Source: Tetrahymena elliotti 4EA (taxonomy: Eukaryota; Ciliophora; Oligohymenophorea; Hymenostomatida; Tetrahymenidae). Taken from it: a DNA stretch of 64,000 nt. The notes beneath the pieces were generated by a model. It was not told the origin of the DNA. It was given only the letters and a program-made list of their open reading frames with translations, and searched no databases. This document shows positions 36,648-49,177 of this stretch, one piece after another. The first letter of the stretch is position 1; every line of letters begins with the position of its first letter. Both the position numbers and the translations under genes were made by a program. The stretch is taken from assembly GCA_000231825.2 (NCBI GenBank), contig JH720298.1:1183452-1247451 (forward strand), in the 5' to 3' direction.

Positions 36648-39600
36648 TCATCTAAAAAACCAAGGAACAAAATCAAAGAGTGATTAAAACTAATTTTTTC
36701 GATGAAAAAAATCAAGAAAGAATTAATAACTTACAAGTATTCAAATAGGCGTCTCCCTTGTTTTATTTATCAACTTTTAATTTTACTTACTTATAAAATA
36801 TAATTATCTTTATTTTAATGATTTATGTTTTTTCTAATGATTGTGTTTTACTTTTCAATTTTATTAAAAAATCTTAGAAATTAAAGACATTATAGATAAT
36901 CTATATTCTGATAGCAAAAGCAGTGTCTTGCTTATTTTCAATATACCTTTTGGGCATTTACATCCAAATTAAAAGATTTTCTCTAAAAAATTGATAAAAT
37001 AATAAAAGTTATTTGCATCAAAAACCATTGTTGTTAAACAAGGGAATGGATACTTTAAATATTAAATAATTATGCATACCAAAATTAAATTAGGTTTTTA
37101 AAATGTATTTTTACTTATACTCTCATACTTACTTGAATACACACAAAATAAAAAAATTAAACATCCTTTGATTATTTTTTCTACATATACTATACTGACA
37201 ATTAGATACTTTAAGCCAAGCTTGATTTTTTATTTTTGATGCTATTTTATTTACTATTTAGTTTCTTTTTAATAATCGAATACTCAAACTTAAATTAATT
37301 AACAATATTTTTAAGAAAATAATTTTAAAGTATTCTAAGACTGGAAACATATTTTTAGTAGGTAATTGTATGGACGAATAAACTATTCTCCCTTTGATTT
37401 CATATATTTTCTTATAAATTTAATAGTACAACAAAAAGTAAAAACTAGCTTTGACTGATTAAAAATTGTGGTTATTTAAATTCTTATCATCACTCTGATC
37501 ACCATCATCTTATATTATGGGAAATATAATACCTATTAAATAGTTTTGATTTACATTATAAAAAATATCTGGTTTTTTTTGTATTTCGCCTCTTATATCA
37601 TAAATAAAGTTTCTATAAAATGAAGCACTTAATTTGATTCTAAGACTAACAGAAAATATTTACATCTATTGCTTTAATGTATACTATTACATATTATCTA
37701 ATCTAAACAAACAAAAATAAAATGAAAAAAATGTGTATAATACTTTAAACATTAAATCCTATTTTATTTCATTTAATATAATAATAAAATATTTATTAAA
37801 TAATAAAACTACAAAATTATTACATTTTTTTATACCAATTCTACTAATTAATATACAAATACATACATCCTAACATTTAGGATCTTACTTACATCTCCCT
37901 GAAAGATCATGCAAATTAAAATGGGTATAAAATGTAAATTTTAATTTTAAGTTTTTCATCCATAAACAATAAATTTGATGAGGCTTATTTGATTTAATCA
38001 AAATAATTTGCTTTTTATGTCTTTAAAATAGTTACTTATCAAAAATATTAAATTTTCAATCAGTATTTATAAGATTGCCCAATATCAATCACTTCTTTAA
38101 ATTCTTCAAATCAACTAAAAATCCTCTTAGCTATTTGCTTATGATATCTTCTTGTTTGTTTAAAAAATATTGAATGTAAGATTTATTTATTGCTTTAACA
38201 ATACTTTAGTGGGGGATATTAAAGAACTATCAAAGGAGATTATAATGCTAATAGCAAAAAAGTTGTAGAAAATCACTTGGACAATCACAGCAATATCAAA
38301 ATAAGCTAATTTAATAAATTTTTGTGAAATTATATCTTAAACTACATAATAAACATATATAATTTAGTCAGATAGGTATTAGGTTCAATCAAACCCGTAA
38401 AATTTTTAATACCATATTATGAATAATCATAAATATCTAATAAGCATTGTAAAGATGAGATTTGTTTAATACTGCTTTATTTTTTTTTAAGTATAAACAC
38501 CAATCAATGGTTAATGGGTGGTAACATGTTGAGTACTACATTTGATACTTTAATTTAAATGATAGTTTCTAATTTATGATGAGGTATTTCTAAAAAAAAT
38601 CTTAATATTTATTCAAATTAAAGTCCACAACCCAAATAGATATAAAATATATACTTTTAAACTAAATAGCTAAAGCCTCTATACTTCAATAACTGATTTC
38701 TTTCCTTAATTTGATCTCTTCACTTCATATTCTAGCTAGTTTACAATGAAAAAATTAAAAATGTATGAAAAAAAAATCATCATAAAATATAAAAAGTAAA
38801 ATTTGTTTTAATTTAAATTAAAATTGAAAAAATTTAAATGTAATTTAACCAATGAAAATTTTAAGGAATAAAAGATTAAATACCAAAATTAAATTACATT
38901 AAATTACAAAGAAATATGTTTATTTTTTCTAATTAAAATGGAATTCAGTTCAAAGAAAATTTTTCAAAAAATAGGATATTTATTGATGCTTAAATAAATT
39001 TTAAAATAAAATAAAATTTTTATAATGAATTTATTTGAAATGTGTTGTTCATTATTTGAGGAATTGTTATTAAAAAATTTAAGGATTCTATGTCAATTTT
39101 CATTTTAATTGAAATTTTAGTTTACTTATTTATTTTTCTGTTTTTTTTTATAATCATTGATTGAAATTCAATTTATCAATTCATTACAAAATTTCCTTCT
39201 ATTTAACATATCTTACATTATTTTCAATCCATCAATATAAAATTTCTTAAACACTTTTCAATCAATTATCTTCTATCTACTTAGTTTTTTCCAATAAAAT
39301 TTAATTCTTATAATTATTTTTAAGAAACTGTATTTATTTTTTCCGCATTTTTTAAAGAGAAGATAAAAATTTAGAATTGAAAGTTAATAAATCTGACGCT
39401 TTCAATAAATATTATGTTGTTACCATCAATCAATCAAACTAAAATTAAAATTTTTTACAAAAAGTGAATCATTAATATTGAAAGATGGATTGTTAACAAT
39501 AAATATAATTTTTAAGTCTTTCTTTATTTACTAAGTAATCATCTGAATTTAGATTTTTTTTTTATGAGTTTTTTAAAAATTTTATGTTTGACTTGAATTT

Positions 39601-41506
39601 TTAGAACTCTGTAAAACTTAAAAAATTTGTAATTTTACTTCGTTTCTATTTTCTAGAATTAATAAAAATTCATTCATATTTTAATATTTCATGATTTCAT
39701 CAAATCTTAATAGTATTATGTATCTATTATTTCTTTCCATACAAATATTTAAATAATTCATAAAAAAGCTTGTTTGATCAGAGCAGAGCAAATTAATTGA
39801 AAATATAATATTAATTCAGCTAATTTATTTACTTTTGACGAAATAGATTATACTATTTGTGTGTTCCAAAATTAAGTAATAAAGTTTCAAGAAATAACAT
39901 TATATTTTTAAAAAACCTCTGAATTTATTTAAAATAATTTTTTTTAATTTAATAAGAAAGATTTAAAAGTTATCTCATTATATTTTTATTGATTAAGTTA
40001 TATAAACACTATGGATGGATAGATGGACTGATCATCCAAAAGGGATTTGAGTTCGGTTAGTATTGAATTATTTGTATAATTTTTTTACTTCATAAGTATT
40101 TATATTCTAACCATATTTATTTTTATGATAACCTTACGGTTTTTGTTAAAATCTCGCCTTGTAAATTTAATAGAGTAGAAAATAAAGTGATTTCAAAATA
40201 ATAAAAAAGAGGTAATTTTTTTATTTATTTATTATCGATATCAATATTTTTTAATTTACAAATAGGTAGAATGTGCTTACATTTTTTTTAATGAAAAAAT
40301 TAATAATATTATTCATTCAGAAGATGAATGGATAAAAAAACGTATTTTGTTAAATATTAGTCAAAAAATTGTTGAATAACTAAAATATCAGGCTAAAAAA
40401 AACTTTGGATTCATTCTAATTTAACATTGAATACATTTAATTTATGGTTCCCTCATGTAAAAATAAAAAATATTCATGTTTATGTATTATATATAAATCA
40501 GATTGAAGAACTTGTTCGTTTTCGGAGTAAAAGAAATTTTATTTAAAAATTTAAGACTATTTATTATTATATTTAGAATAAAAAGTGTATGATTTAAATA
40601 TAAAATATTTATTCAAGGTTTTTTGTTTGTTTTAAGAATACAAACAGATGAGAGCTAAAAGGAAGATTAAAGTAAGAACTTTTGCTCTTAAAAATCAAAA
40701 GTTAAATTCTTAAAAAAATGTAATTATCAATAAATTAAGGAAAAACTACATTTTAACAATAAAAATTCTTTAACTTTCATAAAGGAGTTGGATAGAATTT
40801 TTAAGGGAAATTATTTATAAATAGTAAATTTTTTGTTATCTTTAATAGAAAATTTTGATTGATTTGAAAATAATCTCTTTGTTTTTTTGAAGACCCAATA
40901 TTAAACATAGGGTAGGTAAATGTGGGTTTAGAATAAATTTTTGAATTATTAATCTAATTTATTTAGTAAATAACTGATTAACATTAATCAATAAATTGTA
41001 ATACTAAAATTAGATAATATCAAAAAAACATTATGATTGAAGATCAGTCTTTATTTTAGATAATTCCATGAGATTTGGTGCATAGAAGTTTTTTAATAAT
41101 TGAATTTGATTTATTTAACTCATATATTATTTTTCACAATCTCTCAGTTTATAAGGCTAAAATAAATTCTAAGATGGATTAAGGAAGCAGTATAATTTTA
41201 ACTAAATTGATTGGCTTTTAATATAATTGTCAATGGTGAATCATTTTAAAAGCAATTAGCATTTATTATTTATCTTATTATTTGAACACATAAAGTTATT
41301 GTTAAATATTTTTTCTTTACATCAGATTAAGAATTAAATAATTAAAGTGAGGGGTAGCAGAGAGAGGGAGGATCAGAAATATTATTTATGTATGACTCAA
41401 AATATTTTGAAAACAAATATCTAAATTTATAATAAATTAATTGAAATTATAAAATATATAAAAAAAATATTACTTATCAAAATAATCACTAAAAAAATCT
41501 ATAAAG
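36648..41506. other. spacer between copies D and E
   Basis: The left 1.5 kb is duplicated downstream of copy E, and the right 1.0 kb resembles the upstream flank of copy D. Between 38.15 and 40.4 kb I see no convincing gene, only A/T-rich sequence. Two long TGA-free frames occur (see the minus-strand frame at 37123-37665 and the rejected frame at 38.05-38.53 kb). Confidence 0.5.
37123..37665 (-). CDS. doubtful ORF in duplicated spacer (180 aa)
   Basis: A minus-strand frame of 181 codons from ATG to TGA. The product starts MQIFSVSLRIK, has an acidic patch QDDGDQSDDKN and a hydrophobic C-terminal half. The homologous stretch near 42.7-43.2 kb is broken by in-frame TGA codons and indels that are not multiples of three, so either this is a recent gene that died in the other copy or both are non-coding. 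Confidence 0.22.
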
Positions 41507-43690
41507 ATGACATAAAAAAGAGCTAATTTCTTGTTTATATCTTAGAAAGGATACAATGTTAAAAATATTTAAATAATCATAGATGCAAGTAGATGCAGAT
41601 ATAAGACTATTGTGGAGTCAAATGAAGGTAACTTTCCATCATATAGAGAGTACTTAAACACCTTTAGTCATTAGCTTAAACTATCAAAATAAAAAATAAA
41701 ATAAGCTGGACATTTTCTAAAAGATAGTAATAATAATACTCAGTTGAAAGAAAATATTTTTAATTTCATTGAAAAAAGCAAAGGAAATATTTACAAAAAT
41801 ATTTTAAAAAGCTTTAAAAAACATGTTAAAAGCTGCTCAAATCTAACTTTGTAAGTCAAATATTAAGATTTGATATAAAACTAATGGAGCTTCTAGTAAA
41901 TAAAGAGAAGAGTCAATTAAATATTAAAAATTGATGGCCGATATAATCTAAGAATGAAGAACTTACTAAAAAATGAAAAATTATCTAAAATATTTATATA
42001 TTACCTCCAAAATTCAGAAGAACTTTGGCTAGATAACTCCAAGTTGTAAAATAAGGAAGAGTATAAAAATAATATCTTATTGATATTAAAAGCTAACTCA
42101 TAAAACTTGTTTGTATCAAATACTTAACATTATAACAAAAAAAAAAGATATTGATTGATAGATCTTCTGAAAAACGAAATGAATGAATATGATTAATTTT
42201 TAGATTTATAAAATGAAGTAAGAAATAATAACTTATAAATAAGTAAATAGGCATCTCCTTTATATAATTTGCCAATTTTTAACACCACTAACTAATAAAT
42301 AATAGAGTTATCTGTATTGTATTACTTTGATTATTTCTTACATATTATCATTGTATTTTACTTTTCTTGAACTATTTGAATTTTTTATTAAAAAATCTTC
42401 AAAAAGAAAATTAAAGAAGTTTTGCATCATAGATTAATTGGCAATCTGATAATCAAAGCAAAGCCTTACTTATTTTCAATAACACTCAAGCATTTACATC
42501 AAAATTATTAATATAATTTTCTCTAAAAAATTGAGAAAAAATAACAAAAGTTGTTTTTATCAAAAATAGTGGAGGGAACGGATACTTATGCCTAACAAGA
42601 TTAAATAGGCACAAATTAATTAAAATGTCTTTTTACTTACTTATGCATACTTACTTGTAATATACACAAGATTGTAAGAAATTTAGATTTTCTCAAACAT
42701 TCAATGAAAAAAAAACAAGCAATTAATTTTAAGTCATACCTATTTTTTTTATTTTTGATTCTTTTTAATCATGCTTTATTAATATTAAATAATCATATTC
42801 TAAATACCCAAAACAATCTAAAATATTTTCAAAAATAATTTTAACATTATATAAAACAATAAGGAAACTTATTTATTATCAATAAAAATCTTTAATAGTA
42901 ATTTGTATGGATGAATCAATGATTCTCTCTCTCTTTAATTCAATTAATTCTTATAAATTTAATAGTAAAACTAAAAACAAAAACTAGTCTTAATTTTAAT
43001 TGATAATAAAAATAGTGATTATTTAATTCTTTTGTCATCATCATGTTACATTATTTTAACAGATTTAGAATCTTAATACCTATTTAAAAAATTTTCATTT
43101 AGTATGAAAAAAATATCTGGTATTTTTTGTATCAAGCCACATACTTACAATTGGAATTTGCATAAAAATCTTTGATTATAAGACAAACCGAAGATATTTT
43201 CATCTATTATATTAAGACTTTGTTATTATTCAATTTAAGCAAATAAAAATAATGAAAAAAATGTTTGATATTGATTTAAATGATGAATTTCTTTTTCTTT
43301 GATTTAACATCATAATAAAATAACAATTAAATAATAAAACTTGAAAATTACTATCTTTTAAGAAACCTTTTCTACTATTTAGTATACTAATATGTTCATC
43401 CTAACATTTAGGATCTTAGTTATAACTCCCTCATATAATATGCAAATTAAAATGGATATAAAATTTAGATTTAAATTCAGAGTATTTCATTTATTAAGAA
43501 TCAATTTGATTAGGTTAATATTTATGATTGGAATTTGCTATTATTTCTTCACAATAGCTATTTATTAATAATATATATCAGAATCTATAAGGTTACCCTA
43601 TTTCATTTCATTGAATCCAAATCAACTAAAATCCTATCAATTATTTGTTTGTGATTATTTTCCTGTTTGCCTATTTGAGAAATATTTAAC
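40480..43690. repeat. segmental duplication, copy 2 (contains family copy E)
   Basis: Counterpart of 35.0-38.15 kb in the same orientation. The gene is the best conserved part. The spacer identity is patchy, consistent with non-coding drift after duplication. Edges are approximate. Confidence 0.7.
41507..42154 (+). CDS. array family copy E, hypothetical protein (215 aa)
   Basis: A single exon of 216 codons. It starts MTQKRANFLFISQKG and keeps SRCRYKTIVESNEGNF and SYREYLNTFSHQLKLS. The domain has KGNIYKNILKSFKKHVKSC, IKRRVNQILKIDGRYNLR, KNLLKNEKLSKIFIYYLQN and EELWLDNSKLQNKEEYK. It is very close to copy D: differences are mainly substitutions in the N-terminal half, and the domain is nearly unchanged, suggesting purifying selection on the domain. 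Confidence 0.85.
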
Positions 43691-45673
43691 TTTAAATAAA
43701 ATTTTAAAAGGGTTTTTTTCAGTTTAATAAAATATTTTTGGAATATTCAAATAAATATTCTTAAATTAGTATTTTTCATCTTTTACCTTTATGAAAAATT
43801 AAGAAGAAATCTGTGTAGAGAACACATATTTATTTTTAATGATTACATTAAAATTCATTTAGGTTTTTTTTTTTACATGGAATACAAATAAATATTTTTG
43901 AGTTACACTTTTTTAATTTTTTTTTTTTTCAAAGTTAGAGTAAATCAAAATTTCGTATTCAACAGGAGGTGGAGATATCTAGTTTAAGATTAAATATTAG
44001 ATTAGTTCATTTCCTCACATATGAGAAACATTTTTTAGCTTGATATGAGTTATTTTATTATAAAAACTCTATCATCTAAATGTTTACGATATAATTATTT
44101 TTTTGCTTTTATTGTCAAATGAACATTTTTAGAAAAATATATTTATGGAGAGGAGGTACTGATAACCAACCATATTGATAATTTTAATATTATTAAACTC
44201 TAATTGTCATAAACATTTTTTACTTTGATATTATAAATATATCAGCAAAAAAAAACAATTTCAAAGAAGTTTTTTCTCAGCTTAAAAAAAGAATCAAGAG
44301 CAATGTAATTTCATATTTTTTGACATTAGTTTTATAAAAAAATAAGATTGGTTTTTCTTCGAGATGCTTGTCTTAAAGATTAATTTTTATTTCAATTATT
44401 TCAAATGTAATTGTCAAAGATCAGCATTGAATTTTTTTCATGATAAATTAAATAAACTTAAGAAATCAATACATTCTTTTTGAAAATAAAATAAAATCTT
44501 TTATTTGGAATTAAACTGAGTAATCATGATTTATTTTTCTATCTGGTTGAAGAAAATAAAAGGATTTTTTGACTTTAATACAAATTAGTTTTGATTTATA
44601 AAACAAAAAATATACTAATTATGAATAATGTAATTGCAATGTTAACTTAAGTGTAATGATCTTTGAGTCTAAATTGTTCTTATGTACTAGTTAGTTCAAA
44701 TTATAGGGTAGGTTCTTTTATTCTTAGAAAATTATGGATAATTTTTAGGATATTAAATCCTGATTTAATTTTTAATTAATAGTGTGTTCTATCAAAAAGA
44801 ATTTTGATTTTAATTCTTAATTCATAGTTAGTTCTAACATCTTTTTGAAAAAGATTACATTTACTCTTTATCAATAAAGGAGAAGGAAAAAACATCTTAT
44901 TGTCAAAAACAAGAGCCTTAAGAAAATTTGTAATCATTAATTTTAATTTATTTAGATTTAAATACCTTGTACCTAAAAGTCTTTTGCAAAGTTCTTTTAT
45001 AAAATAAATAATTTTTATAATATTCTAACTTAAAATATTTTAATTAATTTTTAGTATTTGAACAGATTTTAAATTATTTTTCTTTTAATACAAATAATTA
45101 ATTTTTATTTTTAATAAAGCCTTAATATCTGCAAATGAGCCCTTGGGTTTTGTATATACCACAATCATTAATATAATTAAGGCTTATATACTATGTAAAC
45201 AAAAGATTTTCCACTCTGATACATTTTTTTTTCTTCTAAATTTGGGTCTTAATTAAATCGAGTCTTAATTAACAAGCATTTACAGTATATTTTATTTTGT
45301 CAATTTAATCAAAGATGATAAATTTGATTTTGTTTAATTAAAAATGCCTTTTCTAAACAAAAAGCTACTATTAGTTTAAAGGACCATATTTTTATTTATT
45401 TTTGACATATTTTATTTAATTATTTTAAGGTTAAAACTTCTGAAAACTGAATGATTTAATATTTAATTTATTTGATTAAAGATAATTTTAATATTTCTCG
45501 ATTTATCGTTAATTATTAATTCAAGCTAAATCTATTTTAATGGCTTATACTGATCTTACTGTAATAAATTGGAAAATTTATTGGGTTATATTCGAAAATA
45601 TTAGTCAGATACATACTTTACATTTATTTATAATCTAATATTTAAAAAGAGTTCATTAAATTTATAAAATAAA

Positions 45674-45943
45674 ATGCAAACAAAAAAAATCTATTATCCA
45701 TTTAGAAAGACAAAAAATGAAGAATTTTAATATGAATTAAGGATTGATAAAAAAAAAGTAGAATTAATATTGAAATTTAAATTAGCTAAGAATTTACATT
45801 GGTTTAATTTCAAAACTGAAGATATTTATGTAATTTTAAATAAAAAAAATTATCAACAATAATATTATGGATCTTCCAAATTACAGTAGATTATGATAAG
45901 AAAGAAATATTCTCACTTTAAAAATACTTCTTTAAAAATATGA
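45674..45943 (+). CDS. possible small ORF (89 aa), low support
   Basis: ATG to TGA, 90 codons. The product starts MQTKKIYYPFRKTKNEEFQ and is basic and charged, with an LHWF segment. Local composition is no different from chance frames here. A degenerate look-alike segment may exist at 34.63-34.70 kb, which would hint at an old repeat-borne gene. No domain recognised. Confidence 0.18.
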
Positions 45944-48145
45944 GCTTAAGATTCCTATTATATGGAATAACATTTTTTTTTGGGGGCTTTTATAAACTTG
46001 TAGAGATAGATTAAAATAGTTTTTCTACTATACAATACAGGATGTCTAATAAATAATGCACCATAATCATAAATAACTTCAATTTAATGTAATAAAGTAT
46101 AAATGCAAAATTTACTTCATAATATAAAATTCCCTACTTAATATCTTGTTTTAACCTTGAATAGAAAAAAAATGTGTGATATTCTGAAAAATAATGGATC
46201 ATTTATTTTCAAGTAGAATCCAAAATATTTGGTCTCTTAAAGTAAAAATTTAAAAAACTAACAAAGAAATGTTTTCTTTAAGAATTAAAATAAATTTGAA
46301 TTCTATAAAATTACTCAAATTTAAAAATTAATTTAAATCTAATAAAATAATTTTGTTACAATTTGAGTTGAGTTAACTATTTTTTTATTATTGATTTCAT
46401 TTTTAAAAATACAAAAGAAAATATATTTGCAACTTTTTATTAATTACTAAAAATTTCATTTCATTTTTATTAAATTAAATTTTTATTTTTTATTTTTATA
46501 AATCAAATTTGATTTAAAACAATCTTTTTGTTTACCATTCTTTTCAGAAAAATTGAATTTGTCTAATTTATTGAAACAATTCTAAAAAATTTATTAATTT
46601 TTGTTTGATTTCTTCTTGTATTCAAAACTCCAACTAAATTTTTATTGCTAAAAACTAATTCGAAATCAGATCTAAATTTTTTGTTTTTCTTTTATTTTTT
46701 AAAATTTTACAAGTTCTAATTAATTTTTTAGTTACTCAAGATTCATTTCAATGGGTTTTAAAATTTTATTATAAAATCTTAAAATATACCTAGTAGCATC
46801 ATTAATATATTTTCATTATTATTTTTTGTAAGAAAATCTAAATATCAAATAATGTAAAAACTCCTTCCTTTCATTTTTTTTTATGATTATGAATTATAGA
46901 AGGATAATAGAAGAGAGAAAAAATACTTGACAAATATGGAATTTAATTTTGGAGTTTTATCAAATAATTTTTGAATATTGCTTAGCTAAAAACATATTTT
47001 TAATTTGAAAATTGAAGGGAACCATAATTTTTTAAATAATAATACAAATTAATGTGAGGATTAATAAAAGAAAAACTCTATTCATTTTATTTCAAAGTGT
47101 TTAAAATACCAAATACAATTGATAAATATTTAAGGCTATTTTATTCTTCCTAATTAATAAAATAAGTTTCCTCCAAATTTTTCAGCCATGAATTATGCAG
47201 AAAATTTATAAATATTTCTATTATAATATTAATATACTTTTTTTATCTTCATTAATCCAAATAACTTTTTACAGAGCTGGATATAAAACTGGAATAAATT
47301 CATTTTGATCAACATTTCCTATGAATGAGAGTAAAAAGAATTTTTTTCTGAAATTAAGCATTGGATGAAATAACTTAATAGCACATATAAATTTATGTTT
47401 ATTGAAAGAATGTAGGTAGGCATTATTACTTTTACTAATAATTAATCTGAAATTATTGAAATGAATGAAATGCAAAATATTTCATTTATTATGAATATTA
47501 GACCTCTTTTTTAGTTATTATTAAGAAAAAGTCTTATGGCAATAGAGTTTAAACAAAAAGTTTTTTAAACAGAAAGGAAAAAACCAAAATAATTTCTAGA
47601 TTATGATTACAAAAGAAGTGTAAATATTGCTTCTATTTATCAGTGAAATAAATGTAAATCATTATTTAAAATTCATAATGAATGCTGCAAGATATAAAAA
47701 CTATTTTAACTATCAATACAGATTTAGAAGAGTTTGATTGTGGTGGTAAATTAACAACTGATTACTAGAATTGACATTTAGTGTGAGAAAGTTATGGTGT
47801 TACCATATTCAATCAAAAACTGAATTTTTTGATTCGGGGAAATCTTTTGCCAGTTATTTATTACACAAATTTTTAATTAAAAACTCTTTTTTTAATTTTA
47901 AAAATAATATTTTTCAAAGTAATTGGTGATCTTTTTTTCTTTTTAATCCTTACAAAATTATTAAGAGTATAGGGTAGGTTTCAAATAATTATTTCTCAAT
48001 AATCTGTTGTCAAGATAAAAAGTATGAAATCATTATCTACTTAGTTTTGAATATATTTAAATTACTTATGAAGTCATATATTACCCAAAGGAAGATGATG
48101 TTTAAAGATTATGAAGACTGTAATGAATTTCAGAAAATTTTAGAA

Positions 48146-48235
48146 TCAATCAAGTTGATTTGTTTAAGCTTGATTGAAACCCATTTCGATCTGTTTTTTT
48201 TCAACTAAAGAATAGATATCAACAAATATCTATTC
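48146..48235. other. two adjacent inverted repeats upstream of copy F
   Basis: TCAATCAAG (48146-48154) pairs with CTTGATTGA (48169-48177). GAATAGATAT (48210-48219) pairs perfectly with ATATCTATTC (48226-48235) around a 6-base loop. They lie about 300 bp before the start codon. They may be protein-binding sites or remnants of a small element. No target-site duplication was identified. Confidence 0.4.
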
Positions 48236-48523
48236 TCATGCTTACACTAACATAATCTAAATATTAAATGCTTATGTTAATTATATCATATGATTTTAAA
48301 GTAAATTAATTTCAGATAGTACCCAAATAAAGAATAGAACTACCCTTTAGATCTCTTTTTTTATATTTATTTATTTAACATTAATTGAGTCTATTTAGAA
48401 TTCCCAATAGAAATTATGGCTAACACACTGTCATAAATTTTTGAAAATAAATTCCTAAGAATACAAAAAAAAATAATAATAATAAAAGTTTAATTAAAAA
48501 ATCATCAAACAAAATTTAATAAA

Positions 48524-49177
48524 ATGCTAGAAAGAAGAGCTAATTACTAACTTATTTGCTAGAAATTTTAGAATATAAATAAAATATAAGTAATCGCTGA
48601 TGCGTTGAGATGCAAATACAAGATTATTTTATCACCTAAAAAGGACTGTGACAACATGCTTTCATACAAACAATATTTAAAAGGCTTTAGTAATAATCTA
48701 AATCTATCACACTAAAAAATAAGATAAGAAGAAATTTCTATTAATAATAATCTAAATTAGTAGAAAGAATAGCTTAGTAACTTTCTTGAATAAAGCAAAG
48801 GAAATATCTACAAAAATATTTTAAAGAGTTTTAAAAAACATATTAAAAGTTGCAAAAATCCTTAATTACAAATAAAATATGAGAATTTGACCTAAAACTA
48901 ATGGGACTTCTAAAATATTAAGAGGAGAATCGTTTAAGCATTAAAATGTGATAACAGATCTAATTTAAGGTTTAAGAATTTGATAAAAAATGATAAAGCA
49001 TCTAAAATATTTGTCTATTACCTGGAAAATTCTGAAGAGCTTTGGTTGAAAAACTCTAGGCTTTAAGATAAAGAAGAATACAAAACCTACATTTAAATGA
49101 TCTTAAAAGCTATCTAGTAAAATATACTTGTTTAAAACACTTAGCATTATCATAAAAAAAAGTAATATCTGATCTGA
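48524..49177 (+). CDS. array family copy F, hypothetical protein (217 aa)
   Basis: A single exon of 218 codons. It starts MLERRANYQLICQK and has LRCKYKII, SYKQYLKGFSNNLNLS, then SKGNIYKNILKSFKKHIKSC, IKRRIVQALK, LRFKNLIKNDKASKIFVYYL, and EELWLKNSRLQDKEEYKTYI, with a YHKKK tail. It is intermediate between C and the D/E pair in sequence. No signal peptide or membrane segment. The reading frame is intact and keeps all residues conserved across the family. Confidence 0.85.

Larger units (their letters stand above)
35000..38150. repeat. segmental duplication, copy 1 (contains family copy D)
   Basis: Resembles 40.48-43.69 kb in order and orientation: shared blocks include ATAGGGTAGG with flank upstream of the gene, the gene itself, CATACTTACTTG downstream, and TCCTAACATTTAGGATCTTA near 37.87 and 43.40 kb. 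The offset is about 5.5 kb. Spacers have diverged with many indels while the gene stayed open. Edges are approximate. Confidence 0.7.
42155..48523. other. long spacer between copies E and F
   Basis: Duplicated sequence to about 43.7 kb, then very A/T-rich DNA. A frame at 45674-45943 is listed separately. Two hairpins occur at 48.15-48.24 kb. Otherwise nothing recognisable. Confidence 0.5.

Noticed and set aside
38050..38531. Open + frame containing a segment LVGDIKELSKEII
   Set aside because: Part lies in duplicated spacer whose other copy does not keep the frame. No start, domain or splice support.
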